64,000 nucleotides of DNA, taken from Streptomyces cyaneochromogenes. GTDB taxonomy: Bacteria; Actinomycetota; Actinomycetes; Streptomycetales; Streptomycetaceae. Positions 61,669 through 64,000 of the stretch are shown here, in pieces (position 1 is the stretch's first letter; each line of letters opens with the position of its first letter). The stretch covers positions 806,001 to 870,000 of the forward strand of contig NZ_CP034539.1 in the NCBI RefSeq assembly GCF_003963535.1, in the 5' to 3' direction. The notes under the pieces were generated by a model. The model made no database searches, was not told where the DNA came from, and saw only the letters and a list, made by a program, of their open reading frames with translations. The position numbers and the translations under genes are program-made.

Positions 61669-62684
61669 TTCTGCACCTCCTTCCGGGCGTCGGCGAGGTA
61701 CCGCTTGCCGCTGGCCAGCGAGACCCCGAGCCGCTCAGCCACCTGAGCCCCCGTGAGCCCCGGCTCAGCCTTGAGCAGCTCAGCCACGCGCTCAGTGCGC
61801 TCCTGTCGCTGCACGCTGGCGGCGCTGAACCCGAACGGCTCCCGGGGCTGAGCCTGTTCGGCCTGCGCGGGCTCAGGGCGGCTCAGCCGGGGCTCAGCCG
61901 GGCTCAGCGGCTCAGGCTCAGCCGACGTGAGCCGCTGAGCCACCTGCTCCCCGGACTGGGCGATCCGGATCCGCTCCGCCGTGTCCTCCACCTCGGCCCT
62001 CAGCCGGTCCTCCGTCAGGCCGTCGGTGGCCGGGGTGCGCCACTCCAGTGCGCTGACGGATCCGGAGCCCTCCAGGGCGGCGGACTCCTCCCGGATCCGG
62101 GCCTCCTGCCGCTGGAGTTCGCGCCGGATGTCCACGGTGGCGAGCCGCCCCTCAGCCTCCGCCCGCTCAGCGTCGGCCCACTGCTGGGTGGCGGAGTCGA
62201 GCCGGGCACCGTTCGTCGTCATGACGATGTGCCACAGGCCCTTGGCGAGCAGGCTCACGGCCGCCCCGGCAATGCCCACCCACAGGGAGAACTCCACGGC
62301 CCCGTGTGCAGCGATCAGGCCCATGGAGAGCACCAGCGCTGCCCACCCCGCCCGGCGCGGCGCACGGGCACGCTGCGGGTTGTACTGATGCACCCACTCC
62401 AGGGCGAGGCAGCAGACCCACGCGCCGTCGAACACGGCCGCGATCATGTAGGCAGCCCACGGGGTGAAGGCCATCGACAGCAGGCCCCCGATGGCGAGGG
62501 CGGACCACACCACGGCCGCGAGGACGATCAGCGCGGCGAATGCCGTGACGGCCTGCTTCACCTGCGCCTTGCGGTCCGGCGGGGGCACCGGCAGCTCAAC
62601 GGTGTACGTCTCCTGCACCTGGTGCGTCTTGCCGTCGATGGTCTTGGGCACCGTGCGCGTACGGGTCTCAGTCCTGGTCTGCAT
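61665..62684 (-). CDS. SpdB-like transfer/spread membrane protein
   Basis: A 339-residue protein. Three or four membrane helices near residues 40-170 (TAFAALIVLAAVVWSALAIGG, YMIAAVFDGAWVCCLALEWV, AALVLSMGLIAAHGAVEFSLWVGI) are followed by a long helical part (TQQWADAERAEAEGRLATVDIRRELQRQEARI) and a C-terminal HTH (LLKAEPGLTGAQVAERLGVSLASGKRYL). Spd proteins help plasmid spread between hyphal compartments. Its C-terminal coding half carries repeated GCTCAGCC octamers. Overlaps the small gene upstream by 17 bases. Confidence 0.75.
   Translation of the reverse strand: MQTRTETRTRTVPKTIDGKTHQVQETYTVELPVPPPDRKAQVKQAVTAFAALIVLAAVVWSALAIGGLLSMAFTPWAAYMIAAVFDGAWVCCLALEWVHQYNPQRARAPRRAGWAALVLSMGLIAAHGAVEFSLWVGIAGAAVSLLAKGLWHIVMTTNGARLDSATQQWADAERAEAEGRLATVDIRRELQRQEARIREESAALEGSGSVSALEWRTPATDGLTEDRLRAEVEDTAERIRIAQSGEQVAQRLTSAEPEPLSPAEPRLSRPEPAQAEQAQPREPFGFSAASVQRQERTERVAELLKAEPGLTGAQVAERLGVSLASGKRYLADARKEVQK
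61733..61923. repeat. Cluster of GCTCAGCC octamers inside the SpdB-like gene
   Basis: Exact GCTCAGCC occurs at 61733, 61763, 61778, 61881, 61892 and 61916, and its reverse at 61846, seven times in 191 bases, with near copies at 61790, 61871, 61902 and 61910. Most fall in the same reading frame and encode Ala-Glu as GCT GAG; GCT is a rare Ala codon in this genome. Tra translocases of streptomycete plasmids bind 8-base repeats (TRS) near their transfer genes, so this could be the element's recognition sequence. Confidence 0.75.
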
Positions 62685-62832
62685 CGTCCTGGCCTCCCGT
62701 CAGGTCGGTGCGGAACGGCTCCAGGACGGCGGCGAGTTCCGCCGTCACGGCCTCGATCACGGGTGCCTGGGCGACGGCATCGGCCAGGGTCTGTTCGGCC
62801 CTCTCGCGGGCCTCCACGGCTTCCTGCACCAT
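62668..62832 (-). CDS. Element small helical protein
   Basis: A 54-residue protein, VQEAVEARERAEQTLADAVAQAPVIEAVTAEL, then an acidic tail. Start ATG at 62832 with GAGGAG 7 bases upstream; codons further up also in frame. It lies between the translocase and the SpdB-like gene and overlaps the latter by 17 bases. Function unknown. Confidence 0.65.
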   Translation of the reverse strand: MVQEAVEARERAEQTLADAVAQAPVIEAVTAELAAVLEPFRTDLTGGQDDADQD

Positions 62833-62836
62833 GGGG

Positions 62837-64000
62837 TTACTCCTCTTCAGTGGCATGGAGGGGGATCGTGTAGCCGTCGGCGGTGCGGGTGACTGCGCCG
62901 TCGGCGGCGAGTGCATTCACGGCCGCGTGCACGGCGGCGGGACTGCGCCCGGTGGCCCGTGCCAGGGCGCGCACGCCCAAGGGCTCGGGCGAGGTCATGA
63001 GCGCGGTGAGCACGTCGTCGGCCACGGGCGGGCGGGTGTTCGTTCGCTGTTCGTTCGGTGCCTGGACGCGCAGGTCAGAGGGCGTGCGAACGGCCGAACG
63101 AACGGGCACGTGCACGGGCGGGATCTTGACCAGGCAGACGCGGTTGCGCGCCCCGGCGAGTGCGGTCTCGCTCGCCCACAGGCCGAAGCACACGCGCGCC
63201 TTCTTGCGCTGCGGCTCCCACACGAGCAGTTGCCCGGCGCGCTCCAGCCGGTCCGGCCGCCAGCCCGCCGCTGCCAGGTCCTTGAAGATCACCTGCGAGT
63301 CCTCGGCCGTGGGCACGAGGTGCGCCAGCCGGGCCGTGAACAGCATGCGGATCTCCGACGGCACCGACGAGGTCTTGAAGTCCTGGAGCCCGGCCCACAC
63401 GTGCACGCCGAGTTCCCGGCCGGTCTGCATGATCGTGACCAGGTCCGCCAGGGCGGCGGCCGACAGTTCGTTGAACAGCCGCGACTCGTCCGCGATGAGC
63501 ACCAGGTGCGGACGGCGGGTCATGCGGCCCCGGGCCGGGAACTCCCGGCGGACCAGGTCCGACAGGAACGCCTCGATCTCGCCCAGGTCGTCAAGGACGC
63601 GGCAGTGCCGCCGGTAAGGCGCCACCGACGCACCCCACTTGCCGTCCAGGGCGACGACCATCCAGTCCGGCCGGGCCAGTGCCCACGCCGCCAGGACGCG
63701 GAGCACGGAGGTCTTGCCGGAGCCGGTGGTGCCTATGGCGGCGATGTGCTGCGCCGGGTCGACGCGGACCGGTCCGCCGAACAGTCCCCGCCGGGCCACG
63801 GTGACCCGGGGCGCGAACCAGCGGTGCCAGAACCGGTCCGGCTGGGGGCTCCAGCGCATGAGGCGCCGTACGGCGGCGTCTGGCAGGTGCGTGTGGAGGC
63901 GCTGGGTGAGCGGCCGGGCCGTGCGGTCACCGGCCTTGGCTGCGGAGTCAGCGCGCAGCGTGAGCCGCTTGGCTCGGGTGGCCTTCCACAGGCGCAACCG
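62837..64000 (-). CDS. tra: FtsK/SpoIIIE-type Tra DNA translocase, C-terminal part (runs off the right edge)
   Basis: At least 388 residues reaching the window edge. Walker A is IGTTGSGKTS, Walker B LVLIADES, both of FtsK/HerA type, with LQDFKTSSVPSEIRMLFTARLAHLV following. The C-terminal winged helix LTALMTSPEPLGVRALARATGRSPAAVHAAVNALAADGAV is like the DNA-recognising gamma-type domain of Tra/FtsK proteins. It would pump double-stranded DNA between mycelia. The start is not visible; the TTG at 63997 is not convincing. Confidence 0.9.
   Translation of the reverse strand, partial: RLRLWKATRAKRLTLRADSAAKAGDRTARPLTQRLHTHLPDAAVRRLMRWSPQPDRFWHRWFAPRVTVARRGLFGGPVRVDPAQHIAAIGTTGSGKTSVLRVLAAWALARPDWMVVALDGKWGASVAPYRRHCRVLDDLGEIEAFLSDLVRREFPARGRMTRRPHLVLIADESRLFNELSAAALADLVTIMQTGRELGVHVWAGLQDFKTSSVPSEIRMLFTARLAHLVPTAEDSQVIFKDLAAAGWRPDRLERAGQLLVWEPQRKKARVCFGLWASETALAGARNRVCLVKIPPVHVPVRSAVRTPSDLRVQAPNEQRTNTRPPVADDVLTALMTSPEPLGVRALARATGRSPAAVHAAVNALAADGAVTRTADGYTIPLHATEEE

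Larger units (their letters stand above)
54660..64000. mobile_element. Integrative and conjugative element (AICE), left part
   Basis: From about 54.66 kb the gene content changes from chromosomal enzymes to a plasmid-like set: HTH and Cys-rich small proteins, P4-type primase-helicase, divergent early operon with an HTH protein, SpdB-like membrane protein and an FtsK/Tra translocase. It begins inside a DUF5999 gene. The order fits AICEs of the pSAM2 type: replication module, regulation, transfer by a single Tra DNA translocase of double-stranded DNA. Integrase, excisionase and the right att site are not in the window; they should be beyond 64 kb. Confidence 0.85.

Overview
The window is high-GC actinobacterial DNA with the marks of a Streptomyces chromosome arm: very strong G/C in third codon positions, GGAGG-type ribosome binding sites, a conservon (histidine kinase, roadblock, DUF742, GTPase, P450), a third-type EF-Tu gene, five cytochromes P450, a DmdR/IdeR-type iron box, many TetR/MarR/ROK/GlxA regulators, and at the right an actinomycete integrative and conjugative element (AICE). 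All family names come from reading the translated sequence; no database search was possible.

Layout. 1-11.9 kb: aldo/keto reductase start, flavoprotein, DUF1348 protein and TetR with twin operators, ferredoxin plus CYP105-like P450, LysE exporter, F420-type nitroreductase, GST-like reductase, VOC and PPOX proteins, TetR with divergent permease plus amidohydrolase. 12.2-18.4 kb: an unusual isoprenoid-synthase-like protein converging on a five-gene conservon whose P450 lacks the ExxR arginine. 18.7-24.4 kb: GlxA regulator, quinone-oxidoreductase-like enzyme, aldehyde and alcohol dehydrogenases controlled by a divergent MarR protein with two palindromic sites, and a STAS protein. 24.4-28.8 kb: EF-Tu3, PRPP synthetase and an Otr(A)/Tet(M)-like ribosomal protection protein with a possible leader ORF. 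28.8-40.3 kb: a P450 with Gln in its ExxR motif, membrane proteins (DUF4230, VanZ, TauE), a secreted GH16-CBM13 glucanase, an HhH-PHP phosphoesterase, a possible small RNA, a leaderless-looking SDR gene, an epimerase, a ROK regulator and a phosphotransferase. 40.4-53.6 kb: a self-sufficient CYP102 P450-reductase fusion with divergent PAS-LuxR regulator, FusB-like FBP protein, erythromycin esterase, FUSC exporter, secreted lactonase, an iron-boxed DUF2470 gene, and a stand-alone CYP102-type heme protein with divergent TetR. 53.5-54.4 kb: a Cys-cluster/pentapeptide-repeat protein.

From about 54.66 kb to the right edge lies the left part of an integrated element. It interrupts a small conserved DUF5999-type gene and carries small HTH and Cys-rich proteins, a P4-type primase-helicase, a divergent early operon starting with an excisionase-like HTH protein, and a transfer module (small membrane protein, SpdB-like protein, FtsK/Tra DNA translocase). 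The integrase and right attachment site are not in the window and should lie beyond 64 kb.

The points most worth a second look are: a cluster of GCTCAGCC octamers inside the spdB-like gene, which could be the recognition sequence of the adjacent Tra translocase; the DUF5999 insertion site; the isoprenoid-synthase-like gene beside the conservon with its ExxR-less P450; and several strong palindromic operators and the iron box, each placed upstream of a plausible target gene.
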